The notes under the pieces are model-generated. The model was not told where the DNA came from and did no database searches. It was given only the letters and a program-made list of their open reading frames with translations. This document shows, one piece after another, positions 24,601-33,171 of a DNA stretch of 64,000 nucleotides; positions within the stretch are counted from its first letter, which is position 1, and the number at the start of each line of letters is the position of its first letter. Source of the DNA: Verrucomicrobiales bacterium (GTDB lineage Bacteria; Verrucomicrobiota; Verrucomicrobiia; Verrucomicrobiales; DEV007); contig JAOFXR010000007.1 of NCBI GenBank assembly GCA_028047635.1, positions 1-64,000 on the forward strand, read 5' to 3'. The translations under genes and the position numbers were made by a program.

Positions 24601-24774
24601 CTACTGGTGGCTGGGTCTTCCCGGATGAAACGTTTTGGCGAATGCAACGGCTTCCCGTCGCGCGGTAAATTCTTCTTCCCGTGCCTCTCGGCAGAGAAGA
24701 ATGAAACTCGCGAATACTGAGTAGGCGGCCACTGTGAGGGAAAAACTGAAGAGAATTAGAAAGAGACTTATCAT
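24601..24774 (-). CDS. 57-residue single-span membrane protein
   Basis: The ATG at 24774 opens a frame reading MISLFLILFSFSLTVAAYSV then FASFILLC, one transmembrane helix of about 27 residues. A charged tail follows (REAREEEFTARREAVAFAKT), and the frame stops at TAG 24603-24601. The hydrophobic head, positive/negative tail and position (43 bases before the 67-residue gene) argue for a real first gene of a three-gene unit ending in the MerR-type regulator. No family is recognised; a membrane-bound partner or anti-regulator is only a guess. Confidence 0.5.
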   Translation of the reverse strand: MISLFLILFSFSLTVAAYSVFASFILLCREAREEEFTARREAVAFAKTFHPGRPSHQ

Positions 24775-24887
24775 TGTTTGTGTTTAGTTTATTTATTTTA
24801 CCATAAAATATAACGTTTTGAATTATTGTTTGGTCTATGTTTATTTTATGTTTATTTAAGCAGGTGATTTCTTTTGCTTGAGCAATC

Positions 24888-24922
24888 AAAAAAAAACAGC
24901 CTCCGATTGAACGAGAGGAGGC
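24888..24922 (-). terminator. Intrinsic terminator on the minus strand
   Basis: Read on the minus strand: GCCTCC (24922-24917), a 12-base loop, GGAGGC (24904-24899), then TG and nine T (24896-24888). It is a clear terminator for a transcript coming from the right, which supports the short minus-strand gene at 24980-25108. The 24775-24887 interval to its left is strongly AT-rich and probably holds the promoter of the membrane-protein/MerR unit. Confidence 0.7.
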
Positions 24923-24979
24923 GATTTCTAAACTCGACCCAAAGATCATTGATGCCTTAATGGCCCGTAAAGGGCGGCT

Positions 24980-25108
24980 TCATTGAACCAGTGGACTAAC
25001 ACGTCGTCTTGCGACCTCGTTCGTTACTTTTTCGATCCAGCCAAGGTCTTGAAGTGCTCTTTGAAGTAAGTGCGGAGCTAAAACATCAATTTCTTTGAGT
25101 TGGCGCAT
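24980..25108 (-). CDS. Possible 42-residue protein followed by a terminator
   Basis: The ATG at 25108 opens MRQLKEIDVLAPHLLQRALQ then DLGWIEKVTNEVARRRVSPL and V-Q-stop. It has balanced, helix-like composition with no membrane segment. The frame stays open upstream and could begin at GTG 25150, overlapping the divergent ADP-ribosylglycohydrolase-family gene by 10 bases. The protein-like sequence and the terminator 58 bases downstream support a gene; no homologue is recognised, and chance cannot be excluded at this length. Confidence 0.4.
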   Translation of the reverse strand: MRQLKEIDVLAPHLLQRALQDLGWIEKVTNEVARRRVSPLVQ

Positions 25109-25140
25109 CGTAAAATGAACCGGGAAGCGTTTCTCTCTGT

Positions 25141-26163
25141 ATGACTCCACCCACTCCCCGGTCAGAAATTACTGACAGAGTTCATTCCGGTTTGCTCGGT
25201 TCATGGATCGGCGACGCGCTCGCGATGCCGGTTCATTGGTATTACAATCGTTTTGCGCTTGCGGAGGAATACGGAACGGTTGTTGATTTTGTAGCGCCAA
25301 AAAATCCTCATTCTGGAAGTATTCTCTGGAGATCACATTGGGAGGCTCCGAGTGAGGCGTTGGATATTCTGGGAGATCAGCGCTCCTTCTGGGGGCAGCG
25401 AGATGTTCACTATCATCAAAATCTCAAAGCGGGTGAGAACACGTTGACCGTTAAATTGGCGGCTGAGGTGTGGAAGATGATGCAGGAGATCGGTGGTTAT
25501 GATGCGGATCAGTATCTCAAGCGATACATTGATTTGATGACCTCTCCCGAAAGACATCGAGACACCTATGTTGAGGAATGTCACCGAGGTTTTTTTACCA
25601 ATTTGGGGCGGGGTATTGCGCCCATGAAGTGCGGGGTTTCCGAGACGCACATCGGTGGACTCGCGATGATGCTGCCGGTCGCCTTTTTCTATGCTGATGA
25701 TCCCTTCAGGGCGAGAAAGCATGCGCTGGAGCACTTAGCCTTTACCCATTCTGGAAAAGAGATGCGACTCGCCGGGGAAGCGGTGCTTTCGCTGCTCTTG
25801 CCCACTCTCGAGGGAGAATCTTTGACGGATGTAATTCGAGAAGAGATCAGGACCCAGCGCAATCCGTTGTTCGGTTTTCCTTTTTTGAAATGGTTGGAGA
25901 TGCCGGATGAGAAAGTGATCGGTAAACTGCTTTCGACGGCCTGTTACGTGGATCAGTCTGTTCCGGCGGTTATCTATCTTGCATTGAAATATGCCAATGA
26001 CCCTGAACAAGGTCTCATTTCAAATACCAATCTGGGAGGAGATAATGTCCATCGCGGTGCCGTTTTGGGGGCGCTCCTTGGTGCGGCAAACAGCGAAATG
26101 AGTTGGCCGGACCGGTGGGTAAATAACTTGGCGGAGCCGCCGGTGTGGGTTTTTTCTGATTAG
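25141..26163 (+). CDS. ADP-ribosylglycohydrolase-family protein, variant metal site
   Basis: A 340-residue cytoplasmic protein of the ADP-ribosylglycohydrolase (ARH/DraG) fold. The N-terminal signature reads LLGSWIGDALAMPVHW (Asp25) and the C-terminal one NLGGDNVHRGAVLGALLGA (Gly299-Gly306). In hydrolytic ARH proteins the second motif is usually GGDTDT, whose second Asp and Thr bind magnesium; here it is D-N-V-H, so the metal site is altered. The pattern recalls the J1-crystallin/SelJ-like side branch, but I am not certain of that. Function may be removal of ADP-ribose or something else. A paralogue with the same kind of change is at 62879-63727. Ends at a bidirectional terminator. Confidence 0.78.
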   Translation: MTPPTPRSEITDRVHSGLLGSWIGDALAMPVHWYYNRFALAEEYGTVVDFVAPKNPHSGSILWRSHWEAPSEALDILGDQRSFWGQRDVHYHQNLKAGENTLTVKLAAEVWKMMQEIGGYDADQYLKRYIDLMTSPERHRDTYVEECHRGFFTNLGRGIAPMKCGVSETHIGGLAMMLPVAFFYADDPFRARKHALEHLAFTHSGKEMRLAGEAVLSLLLPTLEGESLTDVIREEIRTQRNPLFGFPFLKWLEMPDEKVIGKLLSTACYVDQSVPAVIYLALKYANDPEQGLISNTNLGGDNVHRGAVLGALLGAANSEMSWPDRWVNNLAEPPVWVFSD

Positions 26164-26202
26164 TGACGGGGCAATCGGGGGGGCGGTGAGGCGAGCCACG
26201 AA

Positions 26203-26232
26203 AAAAGCCGCCTCCTTGCGGAAGCGGCTTTT
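26203..26232. terminator. Bidirectional intrinsic terminator
   Basis: AAAAGCCGC (26203-26211) pairs with GCGGCTTTT (26224-26232) around a 12-base loop, with an A run before and T run within the arms. It serves the ARH-family gene on the plus strand and the oxidoreductase gene on the minus strand. Confidence 0.8.
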
Positions 26233-26261
26233 CGAAATGGTTGTGATGTTTTCTCCGAGTC

Positions 26262-27602
26262 TTACTTCTCAGCGAAAACCGTGTCCTGAGTCTCTGCGAC
26301 ACCGGGGATTCTCATGGGGCGGATCGGAAGCTCACCGTTCATGTCGATGACATCAGGCACGAGCTGCTGGTCGGCATTCCACATTTCATCCCAGGTAATG
26401 TTTTTACCGGAGTAGCAAGCGGTGCGGCCAAGGATCGCCATGGTCGTCGAGTGACCGATCCACTCGGCATCGTCTTTGCGCTCTCCTGATCGAATTGCTG
26501 CGTAGAACTCCTGGTGCTCGAGGTCATACATGCTCTTGGGCGTGCGTGGCTTGCGCCAGTTCCATGCGTTCTCACCGGTGATGGAAGCGGAGCTGGTTCC
26601 AAATTTCGCGATACCCTTCGTTCCAACGATGGTGTCGCCAGTGTAGTTGTAGGAGTCGAGATACTGTCTCCACTCAACGTGCGCGGTCACTTCATTCGGA
26701 TAGTGATAGGTGATGTTGAAGTGATCGTAAATATTACCTTCTTCGTTCGGGCGAATGCGTCCACCCGATCCGTGCGCAGAAAGGGGATCGGCATCGTTAA
26801 ATGCCCAGGCAACGCGGTCAACGTTGTGGCAGCCCTGCTCTACGATTCCGTCACCACCGAGCCAGGTGAAGTTATACCAGTTTTTGATCTGCCACTCGGT
26901 GTCGCTCATGCCATCGGGGCGCTGAGATGCTGCAGGCATCGCCTTGACGGGGCCTGCGAAATAAGTTGAGTGCATGCTTTGGATTTCTCCAATATCACCA
27001 TTGTGGATGCGCTCGAAGAGAGGGCGTCCATGCTCGCTGTAACGGTAGCAATAGCCGCAAAGCACTGAGAGGTCCTTTTCTTCAGCAATTTTGGCAGTGG
27101 CGAGAAAGTCTTTCACTCCGGCCATGTCCGTGGCACAGGGCTTCTCGACAAAAGCGTGAACTCCGGCATCGACGGCGGCTGCAAAGTGAGTCGGACGAAA
27201 TGCCGGCGGCGTCGTCAGCATGATGATATCGACACCGGAATCAAGGACCTGCTTGTAGCCGTCGATGCCGCTGAAAACACGGCTGTTGATCGTCGGTGAA
27301 ACTTTGTCACGAACGGATCCCATTTTTTGAACCATCGCGAGCTTCTTGTCGGCTTCTTCCTGATAAAGGTCCGCCACTGCCCAGAGCTCCATATTGTCGT
27401 CGGCGTTCATCGAATTGATCATCGCGCCGCCTCCACGTCCACCTGTGCCGACCACGCCGACTTTCAGCTTTTTGTCGTTCTTAGCACCGAAAGTAACGGA
27501 GGGAAATCCGATAGCGCTTCCTGCTGCAACAGCGGCACCGGTGGTTTTCACGAAACTGCGTCGTGACTTATCGATCGGGGGTGAAGGGTCTTTTTCGCTC
27601 AT
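26262..27602 (-). CDS. Tat-exported Gfo/Idh/MocA-family oxidoreductase
   Basis: A 446-residue NAD(P)-dependent dehydrogenase of the glucose-fructose oxidoreductase type. The start at 27602 (MSEKDPSPP) places a twin-arginine signal, KSRRSFVKTTGAAVAAG, at residues 12-28, so the folded, cofactor-loaded enzyme is exported. The Rossmann motif VGVVGTGGRGGG follows, then TPPAFRPTHFAAAVDAGVH and the catalytic FVEKPCAT. The C-terminal half has the usual beta-sheet domain and GGDGIVEQGCHNVD. Such proteins oxidise or isomerise sugars and are often linked to polysaccharide breakdown in PVC bacteria. A TTGACA on the minus strand (27650-27645) may belong to its promoter, though the -10 is unclear. Confidence 0.85.
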   Translation of the reverse strand: MSEKDPSPPIDKSRRSFVKTTGAAVAAGSAIGFPSVTFGAKNDKKLKVGVVGTGGRGGGAMINSMNADDNMELWAVADLYQEEADKKLAMVQKMGSVRDKVSPTINSRVFSGIDGYKQVLDSGVDIIMLTTPPAFRPTHFAAAVDAGVHAFVEKPCATDMAGVKDFLATAKIAEEKDLSVLCGYCYRYSEHGRPLFERIHNGDIGEIQSMHSTYFAGPVKAMPAASQRPDGMSDTEWQIKNWYNFTWLGGDGIVEQGCHNVDRVAWAFNDADPLSAHGSGGRIRPNEEGNIYDHFNITYHYPNEVTAHVEWRQYLDSYNYTGDTIVGTKGIAKFGTSSASITGENAWNWRKPRTPKSMYDLEHQEFYAAIRSGERKDDAEWIGHSTTMAILGRTACYSGKNITWDEMWNADQQLVPDVIDMNGELPIRPMRIPGVAETQDTVFAEK

Positions 27603-27731
27603 AGAATAGAATTGTTGTGTAAAGTTCCGCCACAAGCGGGGTGCTGTCAAAAATCCTTCTCTACGTGATCAATACCGTGTCATACTTGGTTGAGAGCCCG
27701 TTGCCCCCTTCAGGTCTCATGGATTGCCGGT

Positions 27732-28615
27732 ATGGACTTTGCCTTCCTCCTTAAAAAGACGCTCTCCGTCTACCTGAATCCCGTTACGATAACGCTGGAG
27801 TTGCTTTTTCTCAGCTTCGTTCTCATCACTTTTTCACGAAAGCGCCCTAAAAAGCCGAGAGGGCCCCGCTGGAAACGATTCGTGCATTTTTCGGGAGGAT
27901 TAGGACTTTTCCACTCTCGCGAGTGGGATGTTCGTTCTTTTTGTCCTCAGTATCGATCCCGTCGCGGCAGGGCTGATGCGTTATCTCGAAAAGCAGCATC
28001 CACCGCTGGCTGAGGAGGATGGCGTCTTCGTTGTCGAGGCTTCGCCGGACTTTATCGTGGTGCTTGCCAGCGGTGATCACTACGTGGAGGGGCGGCCGGA
28101 ATTGTCGCAGCTGACGCATGCCGGCTACCTGAGGGTGACGGGCGCAACTCGTCTCTGGAAGCAGTTCCCCGATTCCATCATCGTAATGGCGGGGAATCCC
28201 GCAGAGACTGCGGCGATGAAACTCATCGCAACCCGATTCGATGTGCCGGCAGACAGTATCGTTGAGGAAAATGAGTCGCGAGATACGAAAGATCATCCGA
28301 TTTTTGTAAAAAAAAATTATCGGTGACGCACCTTTTTTACTCGTGACTTCCGGAGCTCACATGCCAAGAGCGTATAGGCTCTTTACGGGACAGGGTTTGA
28401 AACCGGTTCCCGCAGCTGTGGATGTCTGGGCTTATCCTGAATTGGGAAACCCGAACCCTTATCAGTCTGCTTTGCTCATTCCAAGAGCTTCGAATGTGTA
28501 TGCTTCTTCGGTCGCAATGCACGAGATCATGGGAATGGCGTGGGCCACTCTGCGGGGGCAGGCGAAAGAAAAAGCGCTCCTGGAGAAAGAGACGACGGTT
28601 GAGCTATCCTTTTAA
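27732..28615 (+). pseudogene. ElyC/SanA/YdcF-type (DUF218) envelope protein gene with two frameshifts
   Basis: Three frames add up to one protein. The first (ATG 27732) gives a membrane segment (NPVTITLELLFLSFVLITF) and a basic loop. The second gives a further membrane segment (MFVLFVLSIDPVAAG) and the DUF218 core PDFIVVLASGDHY, GYLRVTGATRLWKQF and IVEENESRDTKDHP. The third gives FLLVTSGAHMPRAYRLFTGQ, the family's C-terminal signature. Removing one base from TTTTCC (27907-27912) and one A from the nine-A run at 28308-28316 restores one frame of about 290 codons. ElyC and SanA act in envelope/peptidoglycan integrity. The A run could also be read by slippage; real decay and sequencing error are equally possible. 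Confidence 0.72.
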
Positions 28616-28676
28616 GGGTGCTCCCCGATTTTAGTATGGCAACCGTAAGGGGAGTAATCTATGCTCCGTCTCCCTT

Positions 28677-30143
28677 ATGATTCGTTTTCTATCTCTTCTT
28701 TTTGCCGTTTTGTCGTTGTCTTTTGCTTCTGCCGCGAAAGAAAAAGCGCCCAATTTTGTGGTTATTTTTGTTGATGATATGGGGTATGCCGACCTCGGCT
28801 GTTTCGGTTCGCCGAATATTCGAACGCCCCGGCTCGATGCCCTCGCACAGGAGGGGATGCGTTTTACTCACTTCTACGCGCAGCATATCTGTGGTCCTTC
28901 GCGCACCGCACTGATGACAGGGTGCCATCCGCTTCGCGTCGCGGAATGGGGAAACGTGAAAGAAATTCATCCTGTGGTTCACTCAGAGGAAATCACCATC
29001 GCCGAGGTTCTTAAAACGAAAGGCTATGCAACGGGCTGCTTTGGTAAATGGGATCTGGCGCGTCATTCGCAGAAGGATTTTGAGCCAACCTTGATGCCGA
29101 ACTACCAGGGTTTTGACTATTTTTTCGGCACCCCGTCGAGCAACGATCGATACGTGGATCTCTATCGGAATGAGAAACTGATCGAGGAAAATGCGGACAT
29201 GTCGACCCTGACAAAGCGCCACACGGATGAAGTGCTCGGCTTTATTGAAGCGCATCAGGAGGAGCCCTTTTTTGCCTATGTTCCTTACAGCATGGTTCAC
29301 ACACGCCTCGAGGCGTCCGCCGAGTTTAAAGGGAAATCGCCGCGCGGCCTTTATGGCGATGCGGTAGAGGAGATTGACTACAGTTGCGGCTTAATCATTG
29401 ATAAGCTGAAGGAACTCGGGCTAGTTGAGAATACCTATTTTCTCTTCACGAGCGACAACGGGCCTTGGTTGATTAAGAACAAGAACCGCGCCGATGGTCA
29501 TCTTCCCACGGATCACGGTGGTTCTGCCGGTGAACTCCGCAGCGGCAAGGTTTCGACCTGGGAAGGGGGCGTTCGCGTTCCGACGATTCTCTGGGCGCCT
29601 GACCGCGTTCCTGCCGGAACCGAGTGTGATAAAGTCGCCGCGACGATTGATCTTCTTCCGACCTTTGCCAAACTCGCGGGGACCGAAGCGCCGACGGACC
29701 GTGTGATCGACGGGGTTGATATCCGGCATCTTTTCGCGGGTGATTCAACTGAGGCGGATGACGCTCGTGTTTTCCGCTACTACTTCATCAACACGCTTCA
29801 AGCGGTGCGTCAGGGCAAATGGAAGTTGCATCTACCTCGTCCGGCGAATCCCCCGTGGCTCGGTAATTTCTCGAAGAATAATCATATCGCGCCTGCTGAC
29901 TGGATCGCGATTGAGGAGCCTTTCCTTGTCGATCTGGAAGCGGACCCCGGCGAGATAAGCAGTGTTGCCGCAGCCCACCCGGAGGTTGTCGAGCGTCTTT
30001 TGAAACTCGCTGAGGAAGCCCGGGAGGATATTGGCGACTATGACAGGGTGGGGGAGAATATGCGCTTTTTTGATCCGCAGGAGGCCCGCCCGACGAAGCC
30101 GGTTTTCACCAAGTTTGTGAGTAAGGCCAAAAAGAAGAAGTAG
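28677..30143 (+). CDS. Secreted S1-type sulfatase with His-to-Asp change in GKWHLG
   Basis: A 488-residue exported sulfatase (signal MIRFLSLLFAVLSLSFASAA). The opening is FVDDMGYADLGCFG and the formylglycine motif is HICGPSR with Cys72. TSDNGPW and LRSGKVSTWEGGVRVP complete the active site. The usual GKWHLG reads FGKWDLAR (Lys124, Asp126), so the sulfate-contacting His is Asp; activity or substrate may differ. The C-terminus (LQAVRQGKWKLHLPRP, FLVDLEADPGE, a long helix and Lys-rich end) closely parallels the sulfatase at 31659, which suggests duplication. First of three sulfatase genes in a row. Confidence 0.87.
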   Translation: MIRFLSLLFAVLSLSFASAAKEKAPNFVVIFVDDMGYADLGCFGSPNIRTPRLDALAQEGMRFTHFYAQHICGPSRTALMTGCHPLRVAEWGNVKEIHPVVHSEEITIAEVLKTKGYATGCFGKWDLARHSQKDFEPTLMPNYQGFDYFFGTPSSNDRYVDLYRNEKLIEENADMSTLTKRHTDEVLGFIEAHQEEPFFAYVPYSMVHTRLEASAEFKGKSPRGLYGDAVEEIDYSCGLIIDKLKELGLVENTYFLFTSDNGPWLIKNKNRADGHLPTDHGGSAGELRSGKVSTWEGGVRVPTILWAPDRVPAGTECDKVAATIDLLPTFAKLAGTEAPTDRVIDGVDIRHLFAGDSTEADDARVFRYYFINTLQAVRQGKWKLHLPRPANPPWLGNFSKNNHIAPADWIAIEEPFLVDLEADPGEISSVAAAHPEVVERLLKLAEEAREDIGDYDRVGENMRFFDPQEARPTKPVFTKFVSKAKKKK

Positions 30144-30193
30144 AGAATCGCAACGGCATCGGTTCCCTCTTGATAATCAAAACACCGACATAC

Positions 30194-31639
30194 ATGAAAG
30201 TTCTCATTTCAGGATTCCTGTCAGTCGTACTAAGCCTGACGGTGGGACAGGCGAAACAACCCAACGTCGTGATCATCATGGCCGACGACCTTGGTTACAC
30301 CGATCTTGGTTGTTATGGCGCTAAGGACATTCGCACCCCGAATATCGACAAGCTGGCTCAGGAGGGTGCCAAATTTACTAATGCCTATGTGACCGCCTCG
30401 ATGTGTGGCCCTTCGCGAGCTGGTTTTATCACAGGGCGGTTTCAGTCTTCATTTGGATACTATAAAAATGTCTCGGAAGTTCTCGATCCTGCACAGGGTC
30501 TGCCCGCGGGAACGCAGACTGTCGCCGGTTTAATGCAGGGCCGTGGCTATGTGACGGGCGGGGTCGGAAAGTGGCACATGGGAACAGCGGATCACCAGCA
30601 CCCTAATGCTCTTGGATATTCGGATTGGTTCGGATTTCTCGGCGGAGGTCTGACGTATTACCCGCTGGATCATCCTAATTATAAAGGCCGCTATGAAACC
30701 CTCCCAAGACCGTGGGGCGTTCGCGACATGCAGCACACCATGCCGGTGATTCACAATCGCGAGCCGGTTGATTGGAAGCGATACATCACGCATGAACTGA
30801 CCGACGCGGGTGTTGCTTTCATCGAAAACAATGGAGAGAAACCCTTCTTTTTATTCATGTCCTACAACGCGCCTCATTTGGAGCTTGAGGCCCCCGTGGA
30901 GAGCATTGCGAAGTATCCGGAAGCGTCGATGACGAAGCTGCCCAAGGTGACGGCACGAGCCCGGGCCATCTACGCCGCGATGGTGGATGAAATGGATCAG
31001 GGTATCGGGCAGTTGATGAGCGCGCTCGAAAAGGAGGGGCTCACCGGGAATACGATTGTGTGGTTTCTCAGTGATCACGGAGGCCTGTTGAAGACGAGCG
31101 ATAACCGGCCTTTGCGGGGTGGTAAAGGTAGCTTTTTTGAAGGCGGTTTACGGGTTCCCATGATCGTTCGTTGGCCCGAGAAAGTGAAGCCGGACACGGT
31201 GCTCCATGATCCTGTCTCCTCGCTGGACATCGGCGCCACTTCGCTGGCCATGGCTGGCGGAGATCCTGTCTCGTCCGGGCTACACGGCCTTGATCTCACA
31301 CGCTACTTAACCGGGGAAGCGACTGATCCGCCGCATAACGCACTTTACTGGCGAACCGCACCTCCTGGGCAGGAAAGTGGAATCGTGAGGGAGGGGGATT
31401 TCAAACTCCTTATCCAACGCGGTAAGAAATCGCTCTTCAATCTCGAAGACGATATCTCCGAAGCGAGCAACATTTCGAACCAACATCCCAAGTTGATGAA
31501 GCGCCTGTATGCTCAATGGAAAGAATGGGACAAAATGAGTCAAGCGCCTCTCTGGACCAATCCGAACAAAGGGAAATATCAATACGCCGACTACGACTGG
31601 CTGAAGGGTTCCCCTCACTACAGGGAAACAGCAGAATAG
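30194..31639 (+). CDS. Secreted S1-type sulfatase
   Basis: A 481-residue exported sulfatase; the start at 30194 gives MKVLISGFLSVVLSLTVGQA as signal, whereas the ATG 24 bases upstream adds only a polar tail. Active-site segments are MADDLGYTDLGCYG, ASMCGPSR with Cys71, GGVGKWHMG, MSYNAPHLELEAP, LSDHGG and LRGGKGSFFEGGLRVP. The Cys-Gly-Pro-Ser-Arg core still fits the C-x-P-x-R recognised by the formylglycine-generating enzyme. Middle gene of three sulfatases, 50 bases after the first and 19 before the third, so probably one transcript. Substrate not assignable by eye. Confidence 0.9.
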   Translation: MKVLISGFLSVVLSLTVGQAKQPNVVIIMADDLGYTDLGCYGAKDIRTPNIDKLAQEGAKFTNAYVTASMCGPSRAGFITGRFQSSFGYYKNVSEVLDPAQGLPAGTQTVAGLMQGRGYVTGGVGKWHMGTADHQHPNALGYSDWFGFLGGGLTYYPLDHPNYKGRYETLPRPWGVRDMQHTMPVIHNREPVDWKRYITHELTDAGVAFIENNGEKPFFLFMSYNAPHLELEAPVESIAKYPEASMTKLPKVTARARAIYAAMVDEMDQGIGQLMSALEKEGLTGNTIVWFLSDHGGLLKTSDNRPLRGGKGSFFEGGLRVPMIVRWPEKVKPDTVLHDPVSSLDIGATSLAMAGGDPVSSGLHGLDLTRYLTGEATDPPHNALYWRTAPPGQESGIVREGDFKLLIQRGKKSLFNLEDDISEASNISNQHPKLMKRLYAQWKEWDKMSQAPLWTNPNKGKYQYADYDWLKGSPHYRETAE

Positions 31640-31658
31640 AAGTATCGACCATTTACTC

Positions 31659-33146
31659 ATGAAATTGCAGATCATAATTTTAACGGTGCTTGCTCTCTCG
31701 AGTTTGCTCTCACGACAGGCGCATGCGGACGTCTCGAAGCCGAACGTCATTTTTATCCTCACCGATGACCTTGGTTATTCCGACATCAGCTGCTACGGCG
31801 CGAAGAACGTCAAAACCCCGCACATTGACCGCCTCGCTGCCGAGGGTCTGCGTTTTACACATTTTCACACCGCAGCTTCGATTTGCTCACCGTCGAGGGC
31901 TGCGTTTCTCACCGGAGCTTATCCACAACGGGCAGGACTCTACATGGGCATCAATCCGAAACGCACCGCGCATTGGTTCCTCGGTTTGAACCCTGACGAA
32001 GTCACCCTGGCAGAGCAATTTAAAACCCGGGGTTACAACACCTCTATGGTCGGGAAATGGCATCTCGGAACCGAGCCTGAGTTTAGCATGTTGAAGCAGG
32101 GCTTCGATCGCTACTATGGGTTGCCCTGTAATTTTTCCCACGATCCACGTTTCTTTGATGGTGAGGAAGTCATCTTCGAAAAGACTCCGTTGAATCGGCT
32201 GACAGAGCTCTATACGAACCGGATTACCCAATACATTCGAGAGCAGGGTGATAAGTCATTTTTTCTCTACTTCGCCCACAACTACCCGCACACGCCGTTT
32301 CAGGCGGGTGAAAGATTTAAAGGATCTTCGAAGGATGGAGTGCGTGGCGATATCATGCAGGAACTGGACTGGGGCATCGGTGAAATAATGAAGGCCCTGG
32401 AAGAGGCGGGGATCGCGGATAATACGCTGGTCGTCTTTACGTCGGATAACGGGCCAACCAGCAACGAATACGCCTTGCCCTATCGTGGGACAAAATACGT
32501 GACGCTCGAGGGCGGTCATCGGGTTCCCTTTATTCTTCATTGGCCCGCAAAGATCACGAAACCGAAAGTCTCGGATGTGCCCATCACTGCGATGGATTTG
32601 TTTCCAACGCTTTCCGAAGTCATCAACGCACCAATGCCGGCTGATCGGGAATTCGACGGGGAAAGTTTACTTCCGCTCCTTGAGGGGAAGGCTCTTGTCA
32701 GGTCCTCTGACGCTCCGTTTTTCTACTACAACTGCGAGAACTTGCAGGCGGTTCGAAAGGGGGATTGGAAACTGCATCTTCCGAGGAGTGCTGCGCAGGT
32801 TCCTTTTTGGGAAAAGAATAGGGCGTATTACCAGCTGAAAAAACCGGTGCTGTTTGATCTCCAAAATGATCCAGGCGAGAAAATGGATATGGCTTCTGAG
32901 AATCCGGAAATCGTTGCTGAATTGGAGCGGTTGGTTAGCGAAGCAAGAGGGGATCTGGGCGAATATATGGAACGCGGGAGTGGGCAACGACCCACTGGCA
33001 CGGCTATCCCGGATGCGCCTGTTATTTCGACCGAAAAGGATTGGCACATGGTCGATCCTGCGATCGTTCAGCAGATTGAGGAAGAGCGGAAGCGAAGGTA
33101 TCCCAATTGGGAAAAGCGGAGAAAAGTTCAAGAGAAGAAACCGTAA
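31659..33146 (+). CDS. Secreted S1-type sulfatase
   Basis: A 495-residue exported sulfatase (signal MKLQIIILTVLALSSLLS, ending AHA). Active-site segments are LTDDLGYSDISCYG, SICSPSR with Cys76, SMVGKWHLGTEP, FAHNYPHTPFQ, TSDNGPTSNEYALPYRGTK and LEGGHRVPF. The C-terminal block (LQAVRKGDWKLHLPRS, LFDLQNDPGEKMD, EARGDLGEYMERG) is shared with the first gene of the trio and recalls N-acetylgalactosamine-6-sulfatase-like enzymes. The last 40 residues are a charged helix rich in Arg/Lys/Glu. It converges on a DUF1501 gene 25 bases away. Confidence 0.9.
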   Translation: MKLQIIILTVLALSSLLSRQAHADVSKPNVIFILTDDLGYSDISCYGAKNVKTPHIDRLAAEGLRFTHFHTAASICSPSRAAFLTGAYPQRAGLYMGINPKRTAHWFLGLNPDEVTLAEQFKTRGYNTSMVGKWHLGTEPEFSMLKQGFDRYYGLPCNFSHDPRFFDGEEVIFEKTPLNRLTELYTNRITQYIREQGDKSFFLYFAHNYPHTPFQAGERFKGSSKDGVRGDIMQELDWGIGEIMKALEEAGIADNTLVVFTSDNGPTSNEYALPYRGTKYVTLEGGHRVPFILHWPAKITKPKVSDVPITAMDLFPTLSEVINAPMPADREFDGESLLPLLEGKALVRSSDAPFFYYNCENLQAVRKGDWKLHLPRSAAQVPFWEKNRAYYQLKKPVLFDLQNDPGEKMDMASENPEIVAELERLVSEARGDLGEYMERGSGQRPTGTAIPDAPVISTEKDWHMVDPAIVQQIEEERKRRYPNWEKRRKVQEKKP

Positions 33147-33171
33147 CCGTGTGCAGGTGACGGCCCGCGCC

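Noticed and set aside
24560-24949. A 129-codon minus-strand frame covering the same span as the 57-residue gene
   Set aside because: It runs through AT-rich leader and a terminator, its product has no coherent composition, and the alternative frame gives a clean membrane protein.
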